Source: Rana temporaria
Lineage: Eukaryota; Chordata; Amphibia; Anura; Ranidae
Assembly (NCBI RefSeq): GCF_905171775.1
Contig: NC_053490.1
Coordinates: forward strand, 151,472,469-151,536,468
Length of the DNA: 64,000 nucleotides
Direction of reading: 5' to 3'
Of the stretch, positions 44,510 to 54,924 are shown piece after piece; position 1 is the first letter of the stretch; each line of letters opens with the position of its first letter. The notes under the pieces are model-generated. The model ran no database searches, was not told the origin of the DNA, and was given only the letters and a program-made list of their open reading frames with translations. Position numbers and translations under genes: made by a program.

Positions 44510-44855
44510 AATGAAGAAGATTCGAGAGAAAATGGATAGCCGCACTCCAGATGAACTTCGGAAAGTTGTCTTTATTTGAAAAAAGTAGGCATACACAGCA
44601 AGACACAGCCACAGAATGGGACCGCCGACATGTTTCGCACTACATTAGCCACGATTAAGCACTAATGTAGTGCAAAACATGTCGGCGGTATGCCTACTTT
44701 TTTCAAATAAAGACAACTTTCCGAAGTTCATCTGGAGTGCGGCTATCCATTTTCTCTCGAATCTTCTTCATTTGCCTTGTGCATTGCCTGCACCTAGGTT
44801 TCCTGAGAGGTTCCTAAATTGCCTACAAGATCCACCTGGAGCGGTGACTCCTTTC
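44510..44855 (+). mobile_element. Foldback insertion with 17-bp TSD in the LINE
   Basis: CTCACAGCTATCCTGCA at 44493-44509 and 44856-44872. The insert starts with a hairpin: GAAGAAGATTCGAGAGAAAA at 44513 mirrored at about 44773, axis near 44646. A non-palindromic tail of about 82 bp (44774-44855) follows. Near the axis ACATGTTTCGCAC / GTGCAAAACATGTC and AATAAAGACAAC are seen. Same layout as 6923-7905. Confidence 0.8.
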
Positions 44856-45050
44856 CTCACAGCTATCCTGCATGACAAACTGAAAAGAAAAAAATTGGAA
44901 TCTTTGGATAACCATATATTTAGGGAGAAATATTTATGAACCAATCTGGTCAATATAATCAATGTAATCATCCATGATTGACTACTTGAGGCAGGTGATG
45001 CATTTAAAAAGGTACACTTCCCTACTAAAAAACAATGAGGGAGATTCTAA

Positions 45051-45410
45051 AGCCCCATACACACGGGCCAAATGTCGGGAGACTTTGGCCGGTTTAATAA
45101 AAACTGGCCGACATTCGGCCTGTGTGTATGTCAGTTGGTCTGACAGACCGGCTTCTGTCAGACGACCATGCTGGAAAACCAGCAGCCGACTGACTCCTGA
45201 TCAGTGCTCTCAGCCAATGGCAGAGAGCGCTGACCGGGGTGTTCTGGTGGGGGGGGGGCATCCCCCTGTTAGAGCACAAACAGCTCAGTGGGGGAGAGTG
45301 ATGTACTAACATTGGATCATTAGTACAGTGACTCTGACTTGAGCTGACAGTTTTTTTTGTTCAACCCCACAGGGTTGTACAAAAAAAACTGTTAGGGTGT
45401 ATCTGGCTTT
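45051..45410. mobile_element. Harbinger-like MITE (AGCCCCATACACACGGGCC)
   Basis: Left AGCCCCATACACACGGGCCA, right GTTAGGGTGTATCTGGCT. The CCGACATTCGGCCTGTGTGT block is shared with 50881-51195. Confidence 0.65.
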
Positions 45411-45690
45411 ATAGTGGACATAACCTCCCTCCCTAGCCCTCAATGCCAGATAAATGGACACAACCTCCCTAACCCTCAATGCCAGATTAATGGAATTGAA
45501 AACTACTTGGAAGTTCTTGCTGCATAGTGACCTTTGTTACATCGCACTTGTTTTATGTTACATTACTTGTATACCTAACTTTTACAAAAAATCTGATGCG
45601 TATTATGGTGTACTTGAAAAAAAAGATATGTATTTATGATTTTGTTTTTCTTATGTTTACTTAATAAAAATGTATTGAAACTGAAAAAAT

Positions 45691-46203
45691 ACAAGCTTTC
45701 TTCACATGTGACAGTTGAGCCTAAAACGACATACAAAAATATAAATGTTATTTCAATATAATATTTAATTGCCCAATTATTGTATTGGAAATTTTCCTGC
45801 AAACTTTAAAATGTTTCCAATAGTTTTCAAAGATCTTTTTTTCTGATTACTAATACTACTACCCCTTCTGCTCATGCTCTTTTCACTTAAAAGCTTTTTC
45901 TGAACAACTGACCCACAAACTATTAGAAAATGTTTTGATTGAAAAAAAAAAAAAATTCCAGGATGTTTGATCGTTCATTTTTAGTATTGAAATTAAAATT
46001 GTCATAGTAAGCACACTACTGATATGTAAATTGAGATATCGGTCTACCGACCAAATGTTTCATTTGATTTTCTATCTATGTATATGGCTAACTTAACTTT
46101 TTTCAAACTAAAAACCCACATTTCCTTGCAGCAGGGTATTGTATCATGTTACAATCTGACAAAAAATGTTAAAAGTTTAAAACAAAATGCTTCTATTTAT
46201 TAT
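45691..46203. other. Intergenic, AT-rich, nothing recognised
   Basis: No gene supported between the LINE 3' end and the candidate exon at 46215. Confidence 0.4.
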
Positions 46204-46214
46204 CTAGCTAATAG

Positions 46215-46487
46215 ACTGAATATCAATATTTTGAAGCACATTAGGGCATGTATTCGGCATGTCTGTTAAGTAGTCAATAAATGGTATCATTTTAAATCCC
46301 ACCTTAATGGTATTTCTAATAATCACTTCTAAAAAGTTGTTTAGGTCTGGCTCCATGTTTCTGTTTTCTTTGTTAAGTCCAGTTTTAAGTGAAGATAAGG
46401 AGGACTGATCTGTTTCCTTGAGCTGTGGCATCTGCTTTACATTATTAATTGACAGCATTTTTTGTAGGTAACAACCACTGAAATTCC
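46215..46487 (-). other. Possible host exon, minus strand, not recognised
   Basis: The minus-strand frame is open and reads like natural protein: SSLSSLKTGLNKENRNMEPD, then LNNFLEVIIRNTIKVGF and CPNVLQNIDIQ. It is preceded by a polypyrimidine stretch and CTACTACATTCTCAG, a plausible acceptor (to 46498). The DLNNFLEVIIRNTIKVG and NVLQ.ID words faintly recall the N-terminal half of M13 (neprilysin-like) peptidases, but I cannot confirm this. No clear donor is seen. Confidence 0.25.
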
Positions 46488-46701
46488 AATCTTGTGCTGA
46501 GAATGTAGTAGAGTTTGCCAACAAAGCATTTTTTTTATAGAATTCAGTGGATATGAAAGTGTATATTGCGCTATCCCAAAAAAAAAAGAAAAAAAAAAAA
46601 AAGCAGCTACACAAGAATGTGACATAAATTTGAAAACAAGCGCTAAAAGTGATAAAACAGTGAAGTGTAAATGAACTAACACTATAAATCCAATAGGGTA
46701 A

Positions 46702-47847
46702 AACAAACTGTGAAAAAGCACACACATAAATGGATGAATTTGAATGTCCGTCATAGATGAATGAAAATTCTCATGAAGAAGGTGTAACTGAATATATCTT
46801 CAAACTAATGGTGTGTCTTAAACACTCTTACCGAAGCCGTTGTATCCGACTGTCAGCGACAACGGATCAATCAGACATGGGTAGACCAGATATCCAAGGA
46901 ATCCAATGGAACTCAGGGTACTCCTGGAAGGGATCCAGATGGAAATAATCATGACTGGAATCGCTGGACTTAGTTGCTCTTGGCTAGTGCTCCATCAGGC
47001 ATGCATATTCCAATTCGGTAGGAGAACAAAATGATCCAAGGGAATCCAGAAGTATTCAGAGGATAACAAATACTAATAATACCAACTGGGATAACGGTGG
47101 CAAGATGGAAGAAAAAACTTACGTCCACAGAACATGGAAAAGGGGGCTCCAAATGGTGCAGGTCAAAAAATATATAGGTTTTATTTGATAAAAGCCAACA
47201 TACAAATAAAAGTGATCACTGTAGAATAAAAGCAATATGGGGAGGGGTGTACCTGGGCTGACACGTTTCGTCCTACTTGGACTTCTACAAGATAGCCCAG
47301 TAGAAGTCCAAGTAGGACAAAACATGTTTTTTTTCTTTCTTCCATGTTCTGTGGACGTGAGTTTTTTTGTGGGCCTTCCATCTTGCCACCGTTACCCCAG
47401 TTGGGGTTATTAGTATTTGGTATCCTCTGAATAATTCTGGATTCCCTTGGATCATTTGGTTCTCCTACCAAATTGCAATATCCATGCCTGATGAAGCACT
47501 AGCCGTGAAAAACTCGGTCCAGCGATTCCAGTTATGATTATTTCCATCTGGATCCTTTCCAGGAGTACCCTGAGTTCCATTGGATTCCTTGGATATCTGG
47601 TCATCCATGTCTGATTGATCCGTTGTCGCTGACAGTCGGATCCAACGGCTCCGGTAAGAGTTTAAGACACACCATTAGTTTGAAGATATATTTCCTGTGA
47701 TGGTGTTCAGCCCCAGTTACACCTTCTTCATGAGAATTTTCATTCATCTATGACGGACATTGCCATCTATTGGTTCTTGTTTGTGGACTCAGTTTTCAAA
47801 TTCATCCATTTATGTGTGTGCTTTTTCATAGTTTGTTTCACAGTTTC
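46702..47847. mobile_element. 1.15-kb foldback element with HHR-like axis
   Basis: Left arm 46702-47285 and right arm 47290-47847 are reverse complements in long blocks: AAGCACACACATAAATGGAT against ATCCATTTATGTGTGTGCTT, GAAAATTCTCATGAAGAAGG against its mirror, CCATTGGATTCCTTGGATAT at 47577. The axis near 47290 is the HHR-like hairpin. On the minus strand an AATAAA box lies at about 47183 in the left arm. Confidence 0.8.
47253..47300 (-). ncRNA. HHR-like motif at foldback axis
   Basis: Minus strand: stem I CTGGGCT / AGCCCAG (7 bp, perfect), a core region ATCTTGTAGA (altered from CUGAUGA), stem II GTCC-AAGTA-GGAC, GAAA, then CGTGTC before the 3' strand. Layout conserved, catalytic core damaged. 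Confidence 0.55.
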
Positions 47848-47854
47848 TGTCGGA

Positions 47855-47945
47855 TCGAGCCCAGATGCAGTCGTAAAACAAAAATACGACGCGGGCAATT
47901 TGAAATTACGTGGCGTATCAATAGATCTGTGGATCTGGCCCTCTG
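47855..47945. mobile_element. Fragment of a GGCCAGATTCAC-family MITE
   Basis: ATACGACGCGGGCAATTTGA, GGCGTATCAATAGATC and TGTGGATCTGGCCC at the end. Confidence 0.4.
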
Positions 47946-48409
47946 TATGTATATGTGCCCGTGGTGGTGCACCACAACAGACTGCAAAGGTCTAAAGGGA
48001 CCCGTAAGGGTCAATTCACAAAGTATTTGTAAAAAAAATTAATACATGTGATATTTGTTGTTTTGCAGTAAAAAAAAAACTTCTGTATTAACCATATCAA
48101 CCAATAAAGTAATCTAATGTCTTGCCCATAAAGAGGAAAGCAGCAAGTTTGCTTTACCTGCACGCTTCCCTGCACTGTACATGAATGCTAAACCATACCG
48201 GTTGGTAAATATAATGATAAAGAGGTTATTTTTTTAGAACATTTAAGGTTTTAGACTAAAAATAAGAGATAAATATATCCTAGTTTTCTTTATTTGCATG
48301 AAAAATAGGATTACGGTGGTTATTTTCACATGCTATTCAAATTGACCCACATTTTTGAGCATAGATAGCTAAAGCTACTACTACTACTACAACAACTAAC
48401 ATTGGTAAC

Positions 48410-48431
48410 ATTTATAGCTATATAAATCCTG

Positions 48432-48471
<40 letters not shown>

Positions 48472-48473
48472 GT
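48410..48473 (+). mobile_element. L2-like 3' terminus with (ATA)n tail
   Basis: TATAGCTATATAAATCCTGT followed by about 13 ATA units. Confidence 0.6.
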
Positions 48474-49470
48474 AGTAACATGATAGTTTCTCGTTATCAT
48501 ATTTTATTACTCTTCAACTCATCATCCTCTGATCTAGCCCAAGCCATCTACCTTTTTAATGTAACTGTCATGAACATTGCGCACTCAGAGATGGATAACA
48601 CTCATTTAGTATACAATGAGTGTATTTGGGGATCTCTAGTCAATCAGTACATTCACATTCTTCGTCAGTAAACAAGGTACATTTTGATTGATTAATGCAA
48701 TGTCCAGAACAAAGCAATCACTGTAAAGAATTAAAAGAGAACACGATAGGGTGAAAAAGCCCCTGCCACCAAGTCAGAAACTAGCTAGAATTAAAAAAAA
48801 AAAAACAACATTTTAATATCTTTTTTTTTTTCTGAAGAGCAAATTAAGTAATATTAATAACATAGAACAATTGAAAACAATATTTATAAGAACACAGTTA
48901 AACAACCACAATACAAAAGTTGAGTAATGACAGAGAGATTTATTCTAAATAATGTTTATCTAATTACCTTCTAATTAACTATTTCCAAATAATATATACA
49001 CTTTTTTTTGATTCTGGTCTATTTTCATGCAGAACAATACACAAACGGTTTCGCCTTTCTAAGGAATATATCATTTGCTCTCTGTCTACAGGGACCTTGT
49101 CATATCTGATTTCAAGTGACCTTAGGATGCAACAGATCTTTATTATTGATTTCTTATTGTTAGTGTAGACAATGTAATAAACTGACATCCTTACATTCTT
49201 GCAGTAACATAAAAAAGCTGATCGTGAAAGATGATGTAATACCAACATTGCCTAAATAAATAAAAAAAGTGCATATAAAGAATGATTTTATACATTTGAA
49301 GAATGCTCTAAAAATCAGAGAGACTCCCATATACAGCCATGTCATTATAGAAGACACTATCAAAGACAACAGGGATACTGCACAGGTTTTATTTCCATCA
49401 AGGTAACTAAGAAATCGATGTACTGGAAACTGTTGTTCATACTTTGGCCTTCTTACATAACTTGATGGAA
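48474..49470. other. Low-repeat stretch, possible exon on minus strand near 49.1 kb
   Basis: Apart from the candidate at 48990-49136, nothing recognised. Confidence 0.4.
48990..49136 (-). other. Possible host exon, minus strand, not recognised
   Basis: Minus-strand frame ILRSLEIRYDKVPVDREQMI then YSLERRNRLCIVLHENRPES looks protein-like and lies outside repeats. A CACTTGAAATCAG acceptor-like site and an AAAAGTGTAT donor-like site flank part of it. Function unknown. Confidence 0.2.
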
Positions 49471-49474
49471 TTAA

Positions 49475-49923
49475 AGTGGTTGTAAACCCACTGTTCCAAC
49501 TTGCACCTACAGGTAAGCCTAGATTAAGGCTTACCCGTAGGTGCAAGAAATATCTACTTAACCTACACGGTTAAGGAGATATTTTCACAAAAACGGGCAC
49601 CGCTGTCTACGGCGCATTCACGCCGTAGACAACGGTGCAGGCGCACTGAGCGGTGCCATTTTTGTGAATGGCATTAACGGGGTTAATGCCGTGTTTTCGC
49701 GCATGCGCAGGGATCTGCCGGTCCCGCGCGCATGCGCGGTAGTGACATCAAGGAAAAAGCTCCAGGGGAAATGACAGCGGTGGTGGACGGGACTGAGACA
49801 AATTTCGGGGCTTCGTTCTCAGGTAAGTGACACATAATGAGCTAGTATGCTGTGCATACTAGCTCATTATGCCTTTCTTTTGCAGGGGTTTTTTTTTTAA
49901 ATTGTGATGGATTTACTTCCTCT
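49475..49923. mobile_element. TTAA-flanked T2-like MITE
   Basis: TTAA at 49471-49474 and 49924-49927; ends TTAAAGTGGTTGTAAACCC and TTTACTTCCTCTTTAA. Interior hairpins GCCTAGATTAAGGC, GCGCATGCGC and TAGCTCATTATG. Confidence 0.75.
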
Positions 49924-49927
49924 TTAA

Positions 49928-50328
49928 GCTACAGTATTTCCTTTTTAGCCTTGTGATCTTGATGCTGCAAGAGTTTAGTAATGGACCTTTACAGAGGCTA
50001 GCAGAAATGAAGTAATTATAGCAGTAGTAAAAGAATAACTGGTGTTAAATGGTTCCTGCTGAACCGGCCGAGATTCAAACCTTGTATGGGCAAACTGAAT
50101 GTACAAAGTTGATCGATCAATCAACTTGGGTATAACCAGTCTGTGAGATTTGCTTGCGATTATTGTTAGTGGCCGCTATAGCCACTAGCAATAGTACAAT
50201 GTCTTGGCAGGAGAGATTTCCCTGGCAGCATTGTCTGTGTTGATGGGGGAATCATGCAACCTGTGGTTGCAGAAATGAAATTCACAATGTCCAATCCTTG
50301 TCTTAGCTTAGGAGTTATATAACTAGTG
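49928..50328. other. Intergenic, nothing recognised
   Basis: No gene or TIR supported. Confidence 0.45.
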
Positions 50329-50331
50329 TTA

Positions 50332-50822
50332 GACCCCATACACACGGGAGGATTTATCCGCGGATACGGTCCAACGGACCGTTTCCGTGGATAAATCCTC
50401 TCGAGGATTTCAGCAGATTTTAATGCGATGGAGTGTACTCACCATCGCATTGAAATCCGCGCTGAAATCCTCTGGCGATGACGTGTCGCGCCGTTGCCGC
50501 GATTATGACGCAGCGACGTGCGCGACACTGTCATATAAGGAATTCCACGCATGCGTCGAATCATTACGACGCATGCGGGGGATCCCTTCGGACGGATGGA
50601 TCCGGTGAGTCTATACAGACCAGCGGATCCATCTGTTGGGATGGATTCCAGCAGATGGATTTGTTTGGCATGTCAGCAAATATTCGATCTGCTGGAATCC
50701 ATCCCAGGGGAGAAATATCCGCGGAAACAGATCCGCTGGAGTGTACACACCATAGGATCTATCCGCTGAAACCCATTTGCTGGGATTTTTCAGCGGATGG
50801 ATTCTATCGTGTGTACGGGGCC
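50332..50822. mobile_element. Harbinger-type MITE, TSD TTA
   Basis: GACCCCATACACACGGGAGG (50332) and TCGTGTGTACGGGGCC (to 50822) with TTA at 50329-50331 and 50823-50825. Interior repeats of ATCCGCGGA / TCCGCTGGA; GCATGCGTCGAATCATTACG near the centre. Confidence 0.78.
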
Positions 50823-50880
50823 TTAGGCATAAGGAGTTTTTTCCATAAGGAGTTCACTGATCTCTAGGTTAAAGGGTAAA

Positions 50881-51195
50881 GCCTGATACACGCTACAGTT
50901 ATTTTGCTAGTTGGGACCATGCAAGGTAAGTCCAGCAATCCCCCCTGCTGAGCTGTTGTGTTCTGAAAGGAGGGATGGCCTCCCACCAGGACACTCCGAT
51001 CAGCACTCTCTGCCATTGGCTGAGAGCCTTGGTCAGGAGTTGGTCGGCTGCTGGTTTTCCAACATGCATGTCCAACAGAAGCCAGCAAAACGGTCAGCTT
51101 CTGTCAGACAGACCAACATACACACAGGCAGAATGTTGGACATTTTTTTTTAACCAGCAGTTGTCTCCCGACATTCGGCCTGTGTGTACGGGGCT
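50881..51195. mobile_element. Harbinger-like MITE, relative of 45051-45410
   Basis: Left GCCTGATACACGC, right CGGCCTGTGTGTACGGGGC followed by TTAA. The inverted interior matches the 45051 copy. Confidence 0.65.
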
Positions 51196-51206
51196 TAAGC
51201 ATGAAA

Positions 51207-51465
51207 GCCTCACTGAATTGTGCCTGTTGAAAGTCCAAAGTACAAACACGCATGCTAGGAAGCAATGCTCACAAAACATAACATTAGCAGAAGGTGCCCA
51301 AAGGATGGCGTTAAAGAGCTGAAAAACCACATAGTACATCACTACTTTCATGTTTGTTGGTTGACAATTGTGTGCTGTTCGTATGCAATACAAAATTCAG
51401 GCACACGCCTTTCAGACAAAAGTCTGGCGCTTTGTCTGCGGAAAATCCGATCGTGTGCACGAGGC
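51207..51465. mobile_element. Half-copy of the 1340-2228 MITE family
   Basis: AAGTCCAAAGTACAAACACG, AAGGATGGCGTTAAAGAGCT and the end CCGATCGTGTGCACGAGGCT match one arm of the palindromic element. Confidence 0.65.
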
Positions 51466-51962
51466 TTAAGAATTAAATACATTTTTCTAAAAGTGACCAT
51501 TTTATTTTTTTTATATAACAAACAAGTTGGAAGGGGGGCAGCCAAATACCCATGCTGCTCGGGCTACTAAAGCCCTCTCAGTCCATTCTAGGATATAAAT
51601 TGTGTTACTGGCAGGACCAACAGACTGGAGAAAGACTGAAAAAGTAAACTAATGCAGACACCACATTTAATGACTAGAAAGCTGCAATAGATTGTATTTT
51701 TGCTCTTGGGGTTAGATACTTTGTAATTTAAAAGGAGTCTATTTATAAATGTTTTCACATGAAATTCACACAACTTTCACTTTTTGTTTTTGTTTTTGAC
51801 TAGATAAGAAATAGTTATAGCCCCTGTCATTAATATATTTATATTTTGCTGCCTGTGGCCATCTGGGGAGATTTACTTTAACTTATGGCGGAGGACCCCA
51901 GAAAGGGACTGCTCTGTGAACTATCCTTGCACAGATTAGGTAAAGATAAGCCTCTTTTCTTG
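51466..51962. other. Intergenic, nothing recognised
   Basis: No gene supported. Confidence 0.4.
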
Positions 51963-51965
51963 ATT

Positions 51966-52224
51966 TAAAAGAGAAGTATGGGTTTCTTTTTTTTTTTACT
52001 TACCTAGGGGGATGCAGCATTGGTCCGATGCTGCATCTGTCCACCGGCGCGTCTGCACTGAAAACCAAACTATCAAACATCGCCGTTCAATCGGTTCTCA
52101 GAGATCCATGAGCAGAGAGCTGCAGGCTATCAGTCACAGCTCTCTACTCTTCTCTCTCTTCGTTCACTGGAGTGCTAGGATGTGGAGGGGGTGGATCAGC
52201 CATCTCAGGCTCTCAGCAGCTCAC
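51966..52224. mobile_element. T2-like element, left end only
   Basis: TTAAAAGAGAAGTATGGGTT with poly-T, ending where the next MITE (TAA 52225-52227) begins. Internal palindrome GATGCAGCATTGGTCCGATG. Confidence 0.5.
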
Positions 52225-52227
52225 TAA

Positions 52228-53499
52228 GGCTGCATACACACGGTCGGTCCATCCGAAGGACCATTTTTATTGGTTAACCGATGAAGCAGACTGATGGTTT
52301 GATGTGCCTACACACCATCAGTTAAAAAAATGATCGAGTCCAACGTGGTGACGTAAAACACAACGACGTGCAGAGAAAAATGAAGTTAAATGCTTCCAAG
52401 CATGCGTCGACTTGATTCTGAGCATGCGTGGTTTTTAAACTGATGCTTTTGCGTACTAACCATCAGTTTTGACCTATCGGTTAGGCGTCCATCGGTTGAA
52501 TTTTAACCCCCCTGGCGGTATCCCCGAGCGTGACTCGGGGTTGATTTTTTCTACCAAAATCGATATCCCCGAGTCACGCTCGGGGTAGATATGCAGAGCC
52601 TGCAGCGTGCGCTGGCTTACCTTCTCCTGGATCCAGGGATGTCACCACGCTGTGTGAGCGAGCAGGACCTCGCTCGATTCACACAGCGTCCTCCTGTGCC
52701 GCCGATCTCCGTTCCCTGCGACGTTACGACCACGGGAGCGGAGATCGGCGCCAAATTCAAAAAAGTAAACAAACACTATACATACAGTATACTGTAATCT
52801 TATAGATTACAGTACTGTATGTAAAAAAAACACACCCCCCTTGTCCCTAGTGGTCTGCCCAGTGTCATGCACGTCATTTTATATAATAAAAACCTTTTTT
52901 TCTGCCTGAAAACTGTAGATTGTCCATAGCAACCAAAAGTGTCTTTTTATGTCAAAAATGGTTTTAGATCAGCTAGAAAACAGCGATAATAAATTATAAT
53001 CACTTGCAGAATTGTGCGATAGCGATTTGCGTCGAAATTCGTCATAAAAAAAATAAAATAATGACAGCAACAATTCTGCAACTGAGCAAATTTCAGTGAT
53101 TTTGAGTTGATTACATTATTGAATAATTTTTATTTTAATTATATTATTACTTGCTATAATTATTTATAATTATTTATTATATTATAATTTAAAATTTTGT
53201 TTTTAAAAAAATGTCATACCCGGGATGCCTATTAGATTCTTGTTTGGTCAGATTTAAGTGAGTTATTCCTAAAAATCACAGGCCTACAGTATAAAACACC
53301 AAATTTCCTTGCAAATAATTGTACCGCTTTCAGCATGTTTTTTCAGACAGAATCATACCGCCAGGGAGGTTAAAGCAAGTTCTACATTTTTGGACCGAAG
53401 GATTACTGACCAATGGGGCCCACACACGGTCGGTTTGGACCGATGAAACTGGACTTCAGTCCGTTTTCATCGGTTTTGTCCGATCATGTGTACAAGGCC
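52228..53499. mobile_element. Harbinger-type MITE split by a TTAA element
   Basis: Left GGCTGCATACACACGGTCGG after TAA (52225-52227); right GTCCGATCATGTGTACAAGGCC. With 52507-53369 removed it matches 62147-62564 along its length. Confidence 0.82.
52507..53369. mobile_element. TTAA-flanked element (CCCCCCTGGCGG)
   Basis: TTAA at 52503-52506 and 53370-53373. TIRs CCCCCCTGGCGGTAT and CATACCGCCAGGGAGG. Left hairpin CCCCGAGCGTGACTCGGGG and mirror CCCCGAGTCACGCTCGGGG. Interior non-coding. Confidence 0.85.
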
Positions 53500-53792
53500 T
53501 CAGAGGCTGGGACGGGTGTCAGTCCAGGCACCTGGCAGATCCAGACTTTATTGTTGGGATGACATGTGCCTGGACTGACATCCCTGACATCAGCAGAGAG
53601 CAGACTTCAGTCCTCTCTCTGCTGAAAACGGGTCACAGGAGTGCCAAAACGAATAGCACTCCTGTGATCCACAGGAGAAGCCCAGCCAAACAAGCTTTGG
53701 CTGGACTGCTAGAAACAGAGTGAACCTGTAGGGTGGGACTTTGGCTGGACTTGTCCTTTAAGGGAAAAAAAATGTGTGCTTTTAACTTCAAT
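53500..53792. other. Palindromic stretch, possible MITE remnant
   Basis: GTGTCAGTCCAGGCACCTGG (53517) is mirrored by ATGTGCCTGGACTGACATCC (53564), and CACAGGAGTGCC by GGCTGGACTGCT-type words. No termini assigned. Confidence 0.35.
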
Positions 53793-53796
53793 TTAA

Positions 53797-54195
53797 AGTG
53801 GAGGTAAAAAAATACTCCAAAATGCTACAATAAAATAGAAAAGAAAATTGAAAAAAAAAAAAAATTTACTTACCAGAATTGCGGTTGCTAGGCAGATCTT
53901 CCTAATCTGCCTCTTCCTAGTCCGTGGCTGGTCTTTATCCTCACGTTGTCTTCTGGGGAATGGGGCGCGCTGCCTTCTAGGAACTGTGTGTATCCCAGAG
54001 AGCAGCCGCCCATTCATACAGCGCCGCGAGACTCGCACATGCGCAAGGCTCCACTTCCTGTTACCCATAGTGAGGATGGCGGCGCCGGGACCTGCCACGA
54101 TCGTGGGATCCGCCTCGGGGGGGCCGACATTTAGGGCACCTAGGACAGGTAAGTGTCCTTATTAAAAGTCAGCAGCTACAGTGTTTGTAGCTGCT
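53797..54195. mobile_element. TTAA-flanked T2-like MITE
   Basis: TTAA at 53793-53796 and 54196-54199; ends TTAAAGTGGAGGTAAAAA and GTTTGTAGCTGCTTTAA. Its right TTAA is also the left TTAA of the next element. Confidence 0.72.
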
Positions 54196-54199
54196 TTAA

Positions 54200-54920
54200 C
54201 CACTTCCCGACCGCCGCATGTATATGTACGTCCACAGAATGGCACGTACAGGTATGTCCTTGCCTTTCCGCGGGTCGGGGGTCCGATCGGGACCCCCCCG
54301 CTACATGCGGCGGTCGGATTCCCGCGGGAAGAGCGATCCGGGACGACGGCGCGGCTATTCGTTTATAGCAATTTAAATGCATTTTTTGCTGTGAAATTGA
54401 CAATGGTCCCAAAAATGTGTCAAAATTGTCCGAAGTGTCCGCCATAATGCCGCAGTCACGAAAAAAATCGCTGATCACCACCATTAGTAGTAAAAAAAAA
54501 AGAAATAATAAAACTATCCCCTATTTTGTAAACGCTATAAATTTTGCCCAAACCAATCGATAAACGCTTATTGCGATTTTTTTTACCAAAAATAGGTAGA
54601 AGAATACGGATCGGCCTAAACTGAGGAAAAAAATGTTTTTATATATGTTTTGGGGGGATATTTATTACAGCAAAAAGTAAAAAATATTGCATTTTTTTCA
54701 AAATTGTCGCTCTATTTTTGTTTATAGCGCAAAAAAATAAAAACCGCAGAAGTGATCAAATACCACCAAAAGAAAGCTCTATTTGTGGGGAAAAAAGGAC
54801 GCCAATTTTGTTTGGGAGCCACGTCGCACGAGCGCGCAATTGTCTGTTAAAGCGACGCAGTGCCGAATTGTAAAAACGCCTTTGGGCATTTAGCAGCATA
54901 TTGGTCCGGGGCTTAAGTGG
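54200..54920. mobile_element. TTAA-family repeat (CCACTTCCCGACC)
   Basis: Left TTAA 54196-54199, right GGGGCTTAAGTGGTTAA (TTAA 54921-54924). Intact, shorter version of the family; its AAAGTAAAAAATATTGCATT word shows the empty site for 40888-41592. Confidence 0.85.
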
Positions 54921-54924
54921 TTAA

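Larger units (their letters stand above)
39776..44940 (+). pseudogene. L1/Tx1-type reverse transcriptase pseudogene (ORF2 C-terminal half)
   Basis: Pieces in order: SGLDGYTAL (39807), the usual SPGPDG box; WAYFRPIFLLNLDIILLAKI (39964), the YRPISLLN..ILAKIL block; SLDIQKAFNSIYLPLL (40131), the D.xKAFD catalytic box; LLATLGFGSHFLSWI (41836) and GMGQGSPLSPFLFFLAM (41958), the RQGCPLSPLLF box; KISLFTDN (42086), which replaces the FADD catalytic box. After the MITE, VPLFNLICMLNDFSMFS continues the domain. LTAIL (44491) and HDKLKRKKLESLDNHIFREK (44873) are the tail. Stops, frameshifts and the FTDN box make it inactive. The endonuclease and ORF1 are absent. Confidence 0.85.
39740..45690 (+). mobile_element. 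L1/Tx1-type LINE, 5'-truncated, cut by later insertions
   Basis: The reverse-transcriptase part begins near 39776 and the 3' end near 45690, where TTAATAAAAATGTATTGAAA leads into an A-rich tail. Inserted later are 40178-41826, 42110-42825, 43671-44077, 44510-44855 and 45051-45410. Without them about 2.5 kb of LINE remains. Confidence 0.8.

Noticed and set aside
49160..49546. 128-codon minus-strand ORF
   Set aside because: Its first part runs through the T2-like MITE boundary at 49475 and the rest is low-complexity hydrophobic.
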